Of a stretch of DNA of 64,000 bases, positions 51,314-58,880 are shown one piece after another. Both the position numbers and the translations under genes were made by a program. Where the stretch lies: positions 95,914-159,913 of the forward strand of contig JBJEHU010000006.1 in NCBI GenBank assembly GCA_051876355.1, read 5' to 3'. Origin of the DNA: Olsenella_L sp051876355 (GTDB lineage: Bacteria; Actinomycetota; Coriobacteriia; Coriobacteriales; Atopobiaceae). Below the pieces are notes generated by a model. The model worked only from the letters and a program-made list of their open reading frames with translations, was not told the origin of the DNA and made no database searches. How positions within the stretch are numbered: position 1 is the first letter of the stretch; each line of letters begins with the position of its first letter.

Positions 51314-52575
51314 TGAAGAGATCGTGCGTCGTTGTCGGCGGAGGCCCTGCAGGCCTTGCTGCTGCCATTGCAGCCTTCGATGCTGGCCTCAAAGATGTAC
51401 TCGTGCTCGAGCGCGAAGACAGGCTTGGCGGCATCCTCAACCAGTGCATCCATAACGGATTCGGCCTCCATACGTTCGACGAGGAGCTGACAGGCCCCGA
51501 GTATGCGCAGCGCTACATCGACGAGGCGGAAAAGCGTGGCATCGAGTGCCTCCTCGAGTGCACCGTCATCGATATCAGCCATGACCGCACTGTCACAGCC
51601 GTGTCGCCCGAGCTTGGCCTCATCCAGATCGAGGCAAGATCGGTGATCCTCGCAATGGGCTGCCGAGAGAGGCCACGTGGCGCCCTCAATATCCCGGGCA
51701 CCCGTCCTGCCGGCATCTATACTGCAGGATGCGCGCAGCATCTCGTGAACATCGAAGGCGTCCTTCCGGGACGCGAGGTCGTCATCCTGGGCTCCGGCGA
51801 CATTGGCCTCATCATGGCCCGCAGGCTCACGCTCGAAGGCGCGCATGTCCAGGTCGTAGCCGAGCTCATGCCGTACTCGGGAGGCCTCAAGAGGAATATC
51901 GTGCAGTGCCTCGACGACTTCGGCATACCTCTGAAGCTCAGCCACACCGTTGTCAAGATCGAGGGCGACAAGCGCGTCGAGGGCGTCTGGATCGCCCAGG
52001 TCGATGAGCATCTAAAGCCCATTCCGGGAACCGAGGAGCACTACACGTGCGATACGCTGCTGCTCTCCTGCGGCCTCATACCGGAAAACGAGCTCTCGCA
52101 GAAGGCTGGCGTCGCGCTCTCAGGCGTGACGAAGGGCCCTGTCGTGAACGAGCAGCTCGAGACCGATGTTCCGGGCGTCTTTGCCTGCGGCAACGTGCTG
52201 CATGTGCATGACCTCGTGGACTATGTCTCCGAAGAGGCGGCTTCGGCAGGCGCCCATGCCGCTGCCTATGTCCAGGCAGGAGAGCCTGCTACGGAGTCTT
52301 CGGGCATTCCCGTCACGGTGGAGGGCGGCGTGCGCTATACCGTGCCGGCAACGATCGACACTGCTCACATGGACGAGAAGCTCACGGTCCGCTTCCGCGT
52401 CGGTGCCGTCAAGCGCAACGTGTTCGAGTCCGTCTATGTGGACGATGTCCGCATTGCGCACAAGAAGCGTCCGATTGTGGCACCGGGAGAGATGGAGCAG
52501 GTCATCCTCAAGAAGGCAGATCTCGCGAAGCATCCCGATGCAAAGGCCATACGTGTCGTCCTCGAGGAGGCCTGA
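51313..52575 (+). CDS. Pyridine nucleotide-disulfide-type FAD oxidoreductase partner
   Basis: Protein of 420 aa with two dinucleotide-binding parts: FAD motif VVGGGPAGLAAAIAAFDAG at the N-terminus and an NAD(P)H-type motif VILGSGDIGLIMARRL near residue 156. The RLGGILNQCIHNGFGL segment is typical of the partner of GlpA-like enzymes in Gram-positives. It is not homologous to E. coli GlpB by eye, and could pass electrons to or from NAD(P). The start ATG overlaps the preceding TGA. Confidence 0.85.
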   Translation: MKRSCVVVGGGPAGLAAAIAAFDAGLKDVLVLEREDRLGGILNQCIHNGFGLHTFDEELTGPEYAQRYIDEAEKRGIECLLECTVIDISHDRTVTAVSPELGLIQIEARSVILAMGCRERPRGALNIPGTRPAGIYTAGCAQHLVNIEGVLPGREVVILGSGDIGLIMARRLTLEGAHVQVVAELMPYSGGLKRNIVQCLDDFGIPLKLSHTVVKIEGDKRVEGVWIAQVDEHLKPIPGTEEHYTCDTLLLSCGLIPENELSQKAGVALSGVTKGPVVNEQLETDVPGVFACGNVLHVHDLVDYVSEEAASAGAHAAAYVQAGEPATESSGIPVTVEGGVRYTVPATIDTAHMDEKLTVRFRVGAVKRNVFESVYVDDVRIAHKKRPIVAPGEMEQVILKKADLAKHPDAKAIRVVLEEA

Positions 52576-52577
52576 TC

Positions 52578-52937
52578 ATGGAGGAAAAGACGCTGACGTG
52601 CATCAACTGCCCGCTCGGCTGCCAGGTGACGGTCACGTTCGATGGGGAGAAGATCGTTTCGGTCACGGGCAACACCTGCAAGCGTGGCGACATCTATGCG
52701 CGCCAGGAGCTTACGAACCCGGTCCGCATCGTCACGACGTCCGTGCCGGTCGAAGGATCGAAGACGTCGAAGATGGTGTCGGTCAAGACGGCAGAGCCTG
52801 TGCCGAAGGGCAAGATCTTCGACGTTATGGCAGCGCTTGCAAAGACGTCCGTGAAGGCGCCGGTGCATATCGGCGACACGGTGCTTGCTGACGCCGCAGG
52901 GATCGGCGTTCCCGTCATCGCGACAAGGAATGCCTGA
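52578..52937 (+). CDS. DUF1667 family protein
   Basis: Small protein of 119 aa. Four cysteines are placed as CINCPLGC near the N-terminus and one in NTCKRGDIYA (about 33), suggesting an Fe-S cluster or zinc site. The rest has no membrane segment. Proteins of this family always sit beside GlpA/GlpB-like oxidoreductases; here it stands where GlpC would be in enterobacteria. The gene starts two bases after the upstream stop. Confidence 0.88.
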   Translation: MEEKTLTCINCPLGCQVTVTFDGEKIVSVTGNTCKRGDIYARQELTNPVRIVTTSVPVEGSKTSKMVSVKTAEPVPKGKIFDVMAALAKTSVKAPVHIGDTVLADAAGIGVPVIATRNA

Positions 52938-52966
52938 AGGCATTAGCTCTCAGGATGCAGAAGGAG

Positions 52967-52990
52967 GGCCGGCTGTGGATGCAGCCGGCC
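52967..52990. terminator. Hairpin between convergent operons
   Basis: A perfect 9-bp stem (52967-52975 with 52982-52990) with loop TGGATG stands between the DUF1667 gene and dedA. The T-tract is weak on the plus strand (TTCATT), so it may act with Rho or serve both directions partially. Confidence 0.6.
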
Positions 52991-53011
52991 TTCATTGCGC
53001 TTTGGGAAAAG

Positions 53012-53668
53012 CTATTCTGCGACGGTGCCCTTGCCGCCCCTGCCCTGGTTCTTGATCTTCGGGAGGATCCTCTTCACGAACCAGACGAGCGCTGCCATGC
53101 CGGCTGCTGCGATCACGATGTAGGATGCGATATCGATTGCAGACGCGGCACCCGATGCGGCGTTCTGCCAGGCATCGCCTGCAAGGTAGCCGAGCGTGCA
53201 GAGGACCGTATTCCAGATGAGCGATCCTGCGAATGTCATGGCCGAGAAGCGGACAAGCCCCATGCGCGACATGCCGGCAGGGATGGAGATGAGGCTCCTC
53301 ACAATGGGGACGCAGCGGCAGAAGAAGACGGTCTTTGCACCCTTCGTCTCGAACCAGCCGAAGGCGGCATGCACGTCGTCACGCTCGAAGCCGAGAAGGC
53401 GTGCCGGACGAGAGGTCAAGAGGCGCTCCATGCGCTGCTCGTCGAGGATCGTACCGATAGCGTAGAGGACATAGGCGCCTGCAAGGGAGCCTGCCGTTGC
53501 TGCAAGGATCGCGAAAGGGAGCCAGAGCGCTCCGGTGCGTGCGAAGAAGCCGGCAAGCGGAAGGATGAGCTCGCTCGGAATCGGCGGAAAGACGTTCTCG
53601 AGGAAGATGAGGGCCGAGACGGCGAGATAGCCGAACTGCTGCATGAACGTGAAGATTGCATCCTGCAT
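53012..53668 (-). CDS. DedA/SNARE-associated (VTT) membrane protein
   Basis: Integral membrane protein of 218 aa. The N-terminal motif ENVFPPIPSELILPLAGF and the central FFCRCVPIVRSLISIPAGMSRM are DedA hallmarks, including the membrane-facing Arg residues. Five to six hydrophobic segments are visible. Some family members flip undecaprenyl phosphate (UptA-type) or phosphatidylethanolamine; the substrate here is inference from neighbours. AGGAGG precedes the ATG. A sequence block shared with the PAP2 upstream region lies 49 bp before its start. Confidence 0.9.
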   Translation of the reverse strand: MQDAIFTFMQQFGYLAVSALIFLENVFPPIPSELILPLAGFFARTGALWLPFAILAATAGSLAGAYVLYAIGTILDEQRMERLLTSRPARLLGFERDDVHAAFGWFETKGAKTVFFCRCVPIVRSLISIPAGMSRMGLVRFSAMTFAGSLIWNTVLCTLGYLAGDAWQNAASGAASAIDIASYIVIAAAGMAALVWFVKRILPKIKNQGRGGKGTVAE

Positions 53669-53716
53669 GTGTGCCTCCTAGATTGCGGTGCGATGTTGCA
53701 TTGAATGCTACGGGGC

Positions 53717-53761
53717 GCACCTCAAGCAAGAAGCAAGGCAGGATAAACAGTCCCTAAACTC
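53717..53761 (-). promoter_or_regulatory. Shared bipartite element upstream of dedA
   Basis: Read on the minus strand, GAGTTTA and TGCTTGAGGTGC are 26 bp apart. The PAP2 gene upstream region holds the same two blocks with the same spacing (GAGTTTA, TGCTTGAGATGC). Within the first part GTTTA is repeated at 11 bp, fitting an OmpR/PhoB-type regulator site. It lies between the response regulator stop and dedA. Confidence 0.5.
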
Positions 53762-53767
53762 GCAGGC

Positions 53768-54472
53768 TCAGCGACGCACGATATAGCCTGCGCCGCGCAC
53801 AGTCTGGATGAGCGTCGGGTGGGAGGGGTCCTCCTCGAGCTTCTCGCGCAGGCGCTGGATGTGGACCGTCACCGTCGCGCCGTCGCCCAAGGCTTCCTCG
53901 CCCCAGACGCGCTCGTAGAGGGCTTCGCGGGAAAAGACGGTGCCGCGGTGCTTGAGGAGGAAGACAAGGAGCTCGTATTCCCTGTTGGCAAGCTCGACGA
54001 GCTTTCCCTTCACCCGCACCTCATGGCTCTCCTCGTCGACCGTGACATTGCCGGCAGAAAGGAGATGGCGGGAGGCATTGGACGTGGTGCCTCCCGCATC
54101 CTGGCGCGAGCGCTCGGCGGTGGCGAGCAGCGCCTTCACGCGGGCCACAAGGACAGAAGGGGAGAACGGCTTCACGACGTAGCCATCGGCTCCGAGGCCC
54201 AGGCCCCGGATCTGGTCGATATCCTCTGTACGCGCCGTCACGAGCAGGATCGGCAGGGCAGAGCTCTCCCTGACCTTGCGGCAGACATCGAAGCCGTTCA
54301 TGCCGGGAAGCATCACATCGAGGATCATTGCATCGAAGCCGCCTTCGAGCGCAAGCTTCAGGCCCTGAGGACCCGTGCCGGCAATCTCTGCCTCGAGGCT
54401 ATTCGCCTCGAGATAGTCGCGTTCGAGCTCAGCTATGTCTTCGTCGTCTTCGACGATGAGGATGCGTGCCAT
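53768..54472 (-). CDS. OmpR/PhoB-family response regulator of the PAP2-DedA cluster
   Basis: Transcription factor of 234 aa. The receiver (about 1-118) has D9-D10, phosphoacceptor D52 in ILDVMLPGMNG, T79 and K101 in YVVKPFSP. The winged-helix domain (about 132-234) has LANREYELLVFLLKHRG and ends VRGAGYIVRR. The ATG follows GAGGAG. It lies nine bases after its kinase. A link to the two flanking membrane genes is inferred from the shared motif upstream of each. Confidence 0.94.
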   Translation of the reverse strand: MARILIVEDDEDIAELERDYLEANSLEAEIAGTGPQGLKLALEGGFDAMILDVMLPGMNGFDVCRKVRESSALPILLVTARTEDIDQIRGLGLGADGYVVKPFSPSVLVARVKALLATAERSRQDAGGTTSNASRHLLSAGNVTVDEESHEVRVKGKLVELANREYELLVFLLKHRGTVFSREALYERVWGEEALGDGATVTVHIQRLREKLEEDPSHPTLIQTVRGAGYIVRR

Positions 54473-54481
54473 TGTCTCTCC

Positions 54482-55912
54482 TCAGGCTTTCGGGAATGCG
54501 AGTCGTATTGTAAGCCCGCCGCCTGGCGTCTTGGCAGCCTCGGCGTGCCCTCCCATGCGCTGCATAGCGCGGGCGACGACCGCAAGGCCGAGGCCAGATC
54601 CTGTCCCTGGATGCTGGCGTGCGGGATCGGTGCGGAAGAACACGTCAAAGAGGTGGGGAAGCGTCTCATCAGGGACACCGGGGCCGTTGTCGGCAAGCTC
54701 CAAGATGGCAGCATCGGGCTCCGCAGCCGTGCGGACCGCGAGCGTGCAGCCGGGAGCGTACTTCACGGCATTCCCGACGATGTTCGAGATGCAGCGGAAG
54801 AGGAGCTCGCGGTCGAAGCGGCAGGGGATGGGGGACATGAGATCCTCTGAGAGCGTGATGCCGTCGGCAGTGCCGCCTTCGCGGATGTCTGCCAGGGCCG
54901 AGGCGGCGGCAGCGGAAAGGTCGCCCTCTTCGATTGTGGCGGGATAGTCGTCGAGGTCGAGCTTCGAGAACAGGAAGAGCTCTGAGACGAGATGGGAGAG
55001 CTCCTGCGCCTTCCGGTCGATCGTCTCGAGATAGCGGCGCTGGCGCTCGGGCGTCGTCGCGACGCCGTCGAGAAGGCCTTCGACGTAGCCCTGGATGGAG
55101 GTCAGGGGAGACCTCAGGTCATGGCTGATGCCGGCTATGAGCTCCTGGCGCGAGCGCTGCTCGGCTGCCGATCGTTCGTCGGCCTGTGCAAGCGCATCCG
55201 CCATCGTGTTGAAGTCACGGCAGATGGGAGAGAACTCATCCTCGGTATCTTCGGGCAGACGGTATGTGAGGTCTCCCTGCGCGATGCGGGAGACGCCTTC
55301 CGAGAGGCTGTCGAGCCGTGCTGTGACACGGTCGAGGACAAGATGCTTCGAGACACGGCCGAGAAGCGCAATCGAGGCAGCGGCTGCGGCAATGACAAGA
55401 ACGAGAGAGATAACGAGGGCACGCTTCAGGGCGTGTCCTCTGACTTCGGCATAGTGCGCAAAGAGCGCGATATGGTATGCGCCTTCCCGGTGGAGATAGA
55501 GGCTTGTCCCGGCCTCTGAGACAAGGACGCCGTTCGTGTCGTCGAGCGTCGCAGCCGATGTCATCAGCTCGTCTGCAAGATCTGCTGAGCCGGAAGAATA
55601 GACGAGCGTTCCGTCGTCTGCCGTGACCTCGAGCACGACGCCAGAGCCGGAGAGGCTCTGTGCAAGCTCGTCGAGCGCTGCTGTCGGGTCTCCTCCGGCA
55701 TCGAGGATGTGCCCTGCCGTCTCCGAGGTGACCCGTCCAACCGTTGCCATGTCTTCGGCATCTGAAATGCCAAGATCGAGCCCACCTCTCAGCTGGACAA
55801 GGAAGATGCCAGCGCAGAGGAGGGCTACGACGATGCAGACCGCTAGCGGGACGACGAGCGAGAGTATGTTCGAGAGGCGCAGACGCTGCTGTATGGTCTG
55901 GGGCTCGCGCAT
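54482..55912 (-). CDS. Sensor histidine kinase of the PAP2-DedA cluster
   Basis: Membrane kinase of 476 aa. TM1 (about 18-40) and TM2 (about 164-184) flank a sensor region of about 120 residues with no known domain; HAMP (about 185-240) follows, then H264 in AGISHDLRSPLTS, N-box IVGNAVKYAPG and G-boxes DNGPGVP and GTGSGLGLAV. The ATG follows AAGGAG. It lies 35 bp after the PAP2 stop and nine bp before the regulator. The stimulus could be envelope lipid-carrier stress, but this is conjecture from neighbours. Confidence 0.94.
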   Translation of the reverse strand: MREPQTIQQRLRLSNILSLVVPLAVCIVVALLCAGIFLVQLRGGLDLGISDAEDMATVGRVTSETAGHILDAGGDPTAALDELAQSLSGSGVVLEVTADDGTLVYSSGSADLADELMTSAATLDDTNGVLVSEAGTSLYLHREGAYHIALFAHYAEVRGHALKRALVISLVLVIAAAAASIALLGRVSKHLVLDRVTARLDSLSEGVSRIAQGDLTYRLPEDTEDEFSPICRDFNTMADALAQADERSAAEQRSRQELIAGISHDLRSPLTSIQGYVEGLLDGVATTPERQRRYLETIDRKAQELSHLVSELFLFSKLDLDDYPATIEEGDLSAAAASALADIREGGTADGITLSEDLMSPIPCRFDRELLFRCISNIVGNAVKYAPGCTLAVRTAAEPDAAILELADNGPGVPDETLPHLFDVFFRTDPARQHPGTGSGLGLAVVARAMQRMGGHAEAAKTPGGGLTIRLAFPKA

Positions 55913-55947
55913 GGATATGCTCCTTCGGTGGTGCTGACGCTTCTGGC

Positions 55948-56595
55948 TCAGCGGGCGCTGCTGGGCTGTGCCCCCGCGAAGGCAGGATGCTTGAGCGAGC
56001 GGAGCTGCCAGACAATCCAGGCTGCTGCAAAGCCGACCGGCATGGCTGCAGCAACATCTGTCACATAGTGTACGCCCAGAAGGACGCGCGACAGGGCGAC
56101 AAGGGCCACTGCTGTGCCGCAGACGATCCAGGGAAGCGCTCGATGCTCTGGCCTGTGCTCGGCCCAGATGAAGGCAAGCATGAAGAAGGCGCCAGCAGCG
56201 AAGGCGGTGTGCCCCGAAGGAAAGCTGAAGCCGGTGGCTGAAACGAGCGCCGCTGTGGGGCGGGGACGCATGATGAGGAGCTTCAGGATTTCGTCCGTGC
56301 CAAGCGAGAGGGCCGTGGCACCGAAGAGGAGCGCAGCCTCGCGCCTGCTCTTCCAGAAGAGGAAGAGGAACGCCAGGATGATGATGGGCAGAAGCGCATT
56401 CGAGATGAAGACTGCGAGCGTGAAGGCAGGCGTCGCTGCTGCAGCGGCGGAAAGCGCAAGGCCGAACGTGTCGATGCGGGAAAGGCCTGGCTCGGTCGCT
56501 TCGAGCGCGGTTGGCACGAAGAGCGCTGCTGCGGCAAGCGGCACGAGAGCCTTCGTGGCGATGCTTGCTGTCTGGATGGATGCGGTGTGTTTCAT
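55948..56595 (-). CDS. PAP2 family phosphatase
   Basis: Membrane phosphatase of 215 aa. The three active-site motifs are intact: K105 with R112-P113, P126-S-G-H129, and S169-R170 with H176 and D180. Five to six hydrophobic segments are visible. BcrC/PgpB-like members remove a phosphate from undecaprenyl diphosphate outside the membrane or dephosphorylate lipids; the substrate here is not certain. The ATG is placed after AAGGAGG. It is first of the minus-strand series PAP2-kinase-regulator-dedA. Confidence 0.9.
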   Translation of the reverse strand: MKHTASIQTASIATKALVPLAAAALFVPTALEATEPGLSRIDTFGLALSAAAAATPAFTLAVFISNALLPIIILAFLFLFWKSRREAALLFGATALSLGTDEILKLLIMRPRPTAALVSATGFSFPSGHTAFAAGAFFMLAFIWAEHRPEHRALPWIVCGTAVALVALSRVLLGVHYVTDVAAAMPVGFAAAWIVWQLRSLKHPAFAGAQPSSAR

Positions 56596-56631
56596 GATGA
56601 CCTCCTTGATGACAAAGACATCATCGCCGCT

Positions 56632-56676
56632 GCATCTCAAGCAGCGCTTGCCGCTACCTAACAGGTTCATAAACTC
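56632..56676 (-). promoter_or_regulatory. Shared bipartite element upstream of the PAP2 gene
   Basis: On the minus strand GAGTTTA and TGCTTGAGATGC are separated by 26 bp, ending 36 bp before the PAP2 start codon. The dedA upstream region has the same arrangement. GCTGC and GCAGC flanks in this copy could also form a small hairpin. It is a candidate binding site of the response regulator encoded between the two genes. Confidence 0.5.
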
Positions 56677-56721
56677 TTGCGGCAGCTAGAAGGAGACATG
56701 ATAGATGTAACAATGCTCCGA

Positions 56722-56822
56722 ACGAACGGCATTCTTCATATCACGAAATTGGCTCAGGATGCTTACGGAACCTTTTCGAGCATTACGAAACGCATATATA
56801 CGCGTACGAATGCTAATAGAAT
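56722..56822 (+). promoter_or_regulatory. Phased direct repeats and -10 of the importer operon
   Basis: ACGAA, ACGAA, ACGGA, ACGAA and ACGAA start at 56722, 56743, 56765, 56785 and 56806, i.e. every 20-22 bp (two helical turns). The fuller unit reads close to TTACGAAA. TAGAAT (56817-56822) follows as a likely -10. A near-palindrome ACGCATATATACGCGT (56790-56805) lies between the last two repeats. Such spacing suits cooperative binding of a regulator on one DNA face. Confidence 0.5.
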
Positions 56823-56906
56823 CGTGACGCGATAGCAGAAGGCACCTGATGCTCGTCCGGGACAATCCTTCACGGCATTGAGGGAATGCGTAGAAAGGAT
56901 TGCTTG

Positions 56907-57941
56907 GTGTCGAGCATCGAGTTGCGTCACGTGAAGAAATCCTACGACGGAAAGCCTCCTGTCATCCCCGATCTCTCGCTCGAGATTCCCGATGGCAGCT
57001 TCACGGTCCTCGTAGGTCCATCCGGCTGCGGAAAGTCGACGACCCTGCGCATGATTGCAGGGCTCGAAGACGTCACGGCAGGCGATATCCTGATCGATGG
57101 CAAACGTGTGAACGAGGTCAGCCCCTCCGAACGCGATATAGCTATGGTGTTCCAGAACTATGCGCTCTATCCGACGATGAGCGTGAAGGAGAACATCGAG
57201 TTCGGTCTCATCAACATGAAGGTACCTGCAGCCGAGCGCAAGCGCCGCATCGACGAGATCTCGCATATCGTAGGCCTTGAGGGATATCTCGGCAGGAAGC
57301 CCTCCCAGCTCTCCGGCGGGCAGCGCCAGCGTGTCGCGCTCGCACGTGCAATGGTGAAGAAGCCGAAGGTCTTCCTCATGGATGAGCCGCTCTCGAATCT
57401 CGACGCGAAGCTCCGCACGCAGATGAGGACCGAGCTCATCGCCCTCCACCAGAGGCTCGGGACGACCTTCGTCTACGTCACGCATGACCAGACAGAAGCG
57501 ATGTCGATGGCAACGAAGATCGTCCTCATGAGGGACGGCGTCGTCCAGCAGGATGCCTCGCCCGAAGAGATCTATGCGCATCCGAAAAACCGTTTCACGG
57601 CCCAGTTCATAGGCACTCCCGCCATGAACATCTTCCCGACAGAAGGGCTGGCGCTTCCCGATCCGCCTGCTGGCGCTGCCTTCGTCGGCTTCAGGCCATC
57701 CCGTGCCCTCCTGGCTGCGGATGGCGGACAAGATGGCGGCTCCTTCACGTTCGGTGCGAAGGTCCAGATCCATGAGGTGATGGGATCGGAGATCATCTAC
57801 CAGGCAGAGGCTCCGTTCGGCATGGTCTCCTTCAAGACCTTCAACCAGCCGCTCGTCGAGGTGGGAACGCCTGTGACGCTTTCGGTGGACCGGGCTTCCC
57901 TTCACTTCTTCGATGCCCAGGAGAGAAGGGTGGCTGTCTGA
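56907..57941 (+). CDS. ABC importer ATPase, UgpC/MsmX/MalK type
   Basis: Cytoplasmic ATPase of 344 aa that drives a carbohydrate-type (CUT1) importer. Walker A is GPSGCGKST, the signature LSGGQRQR, Walker B VFLMDEPLSNLD, and the H-loop VYVTHDQTEAM. A C-terminal regulatory TOBE/OB region (about 240-344) is present. The start is GTG, seven bases after AAAGGA; an ATG seven codons upstream is less well placed. It is first in an operon with two permeases, a binding protein and a hydrolase. Confidence 0.93.
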   Translation: MSSIELRHVKKSYDGKPPVIPDLSLEIPDGSFTVLVGPSGCGKSTTLRMIAGLEDVTAGDILIDGKRVNEVSPSERDIAMVFQNYALYPTMSVKENIEFGLINMKVPAAERKRRIDEISHIVGLEGYLGRKPSQLSGGQRQRVALARAMVKKPKVFLMDEPLSNLDAKLRTQMRTELIALHQRLGTTFVYVTHDQTEAMSMATKIVLMRDGVVQQDASPEEIYAHPKNRFTAQFIGTPAMNIFPTEGLALPDPPAGAAFVGFRPSRALLAADGGQDGGSFTFGAKVQIHEVMGSEIIYQAEAPFGMVSFKTFNQPLVEVGTPVTLSVDRASLHFFDAQERRVAV

Positions 57942-58873
57942 TGGAAGCGAGCACTGCCCTTGCTGGCACGAGGAGCTCAGCAGATGCCAAGGCAGGCGCC
58001 AAGCGCGTGTTCGAGAAGATGCGCCCCTATATCCTCATCGGTCCTTCCGTGATTGTGCTTGTCGTGTTCTGGATCGTCCCGATCTTCCAGATGGGAGGGC
58101 TTTCCCTTTTCGACTGGAACCTCGTGAATCCCGAAAGGACGTTCGTCGGCCTCCAGAACTTCGTCGACCTTCTGCATGATACGCAGTTCCACCAGACGCT
58201 TGCGAACACGCTCATCTACATGGTCTTCACGGTCGGCCTTTCCGTCTCTCTCGGCATGCTCGTGGCTCTCCATCTCAAGGCTGCGACAAGGAGGAACCGG
58301 TTCCTGCAGGCCGTCGTGTTCTCGCCCTATGTGATATCGCTCGCCTCGGTCTCGCTCCTGTGGCTCTGGATCATGAACAAGGACTACGGCCTCCTGAACG
58401 AGATCCTGGCTGTCTTCGGCGTGAATCCGATCGACTGGCTCGGAGATCCGCACTACGCGCTGGGCTCGCTCATCGCAATCTCGGTCTGGAAGTCTGTGGG
58501 CTACGATGCCCTGATCCTCACATCGGCCCTGCAGTCGGTCCCTCAGGACCTCTATGAGGCAGCAGAGCTCGACCATGCAAAGCCGTGGGCGACCTTCAGG
58601 AAGATCACGCTGCCCATGGTGTCGCCGACACTCTTCTTCCTCGTGATCGTCGAGGTCATCGCATCTCTCAAGGTCTTCGAGACCATCCAGATCATGACGC
58701 AGGGAGGGCCGCAGAATGCGACGAACACGCTCGTGTTCTCGCTCTACCAGTATGCGTTCCAGTTCTACAAGGTCGGCTATGCAGCAGCTATCGGCATGGT
58801 CCTTCTGGTCCTCATCGCCGTCTTTGCCTTCTTCTACTTCAAGCTGCTCGAGAAGCGCGTCCACTATCGTTAG
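57941..58873 (+). CDS. ABC importer permease, UgpA/MalF-like
   Basis: Inner-membrane permease of 310 aa with six predicted helices from residue 30 on. The coupling-helix EAA motif is YEAAELDHAKPWATFRKITLP. The N-terminal 27 residues are polar. The start ATG overlaps the TGA of the ATPase gene. The nearest well-known relatives import sugars or sn-glycerol-3-phosphate; the choice between them rests on operon context only. Confidence 0.92.
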   Translation: MEASTALAGTRSSADAKAGAKRVFEKMRPYILIGPSVIVLVVFWIVPIFQMGGLSLFDWNLVNPERTFVGLQNFVDLLHDTQFHQTLANTLIYMVFTVGLSVSLGMLVALHLKAATRRNRFLQAVVFSPYVISLASVSLLWLWIMNKDYGLLNEILAVFGVNPIDWLGDPHYALGSLIAISVWKSVGYDALILTSALQSVPQDLYEAAELDHAKPWATFRKITLPMVSPTLFFLVIVEVIASLKVFETIQIMTQGGPQNATNTLVFSLYQYAFQFYKVGYAAAIGMVLLVLIAVFAFFYFKLLEKRVHYR

Positions 58874-58880
58874 GAGCCTC

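Larger units (their letters stand above)
56596..56906. other. Divergent intergenic region with two regulatory zones
   Basis: This 311-bp spacer between the PAP2 gene and the importer operon holds no gene. Its left part carries the element shared with dedA. Its right part is unusually AT-rich for this genome and carries five phased ACG(A/G)A repeats and a -10-like TAGAAT. No tRNA or other RNA gene is seen. Confidence 0.8.
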
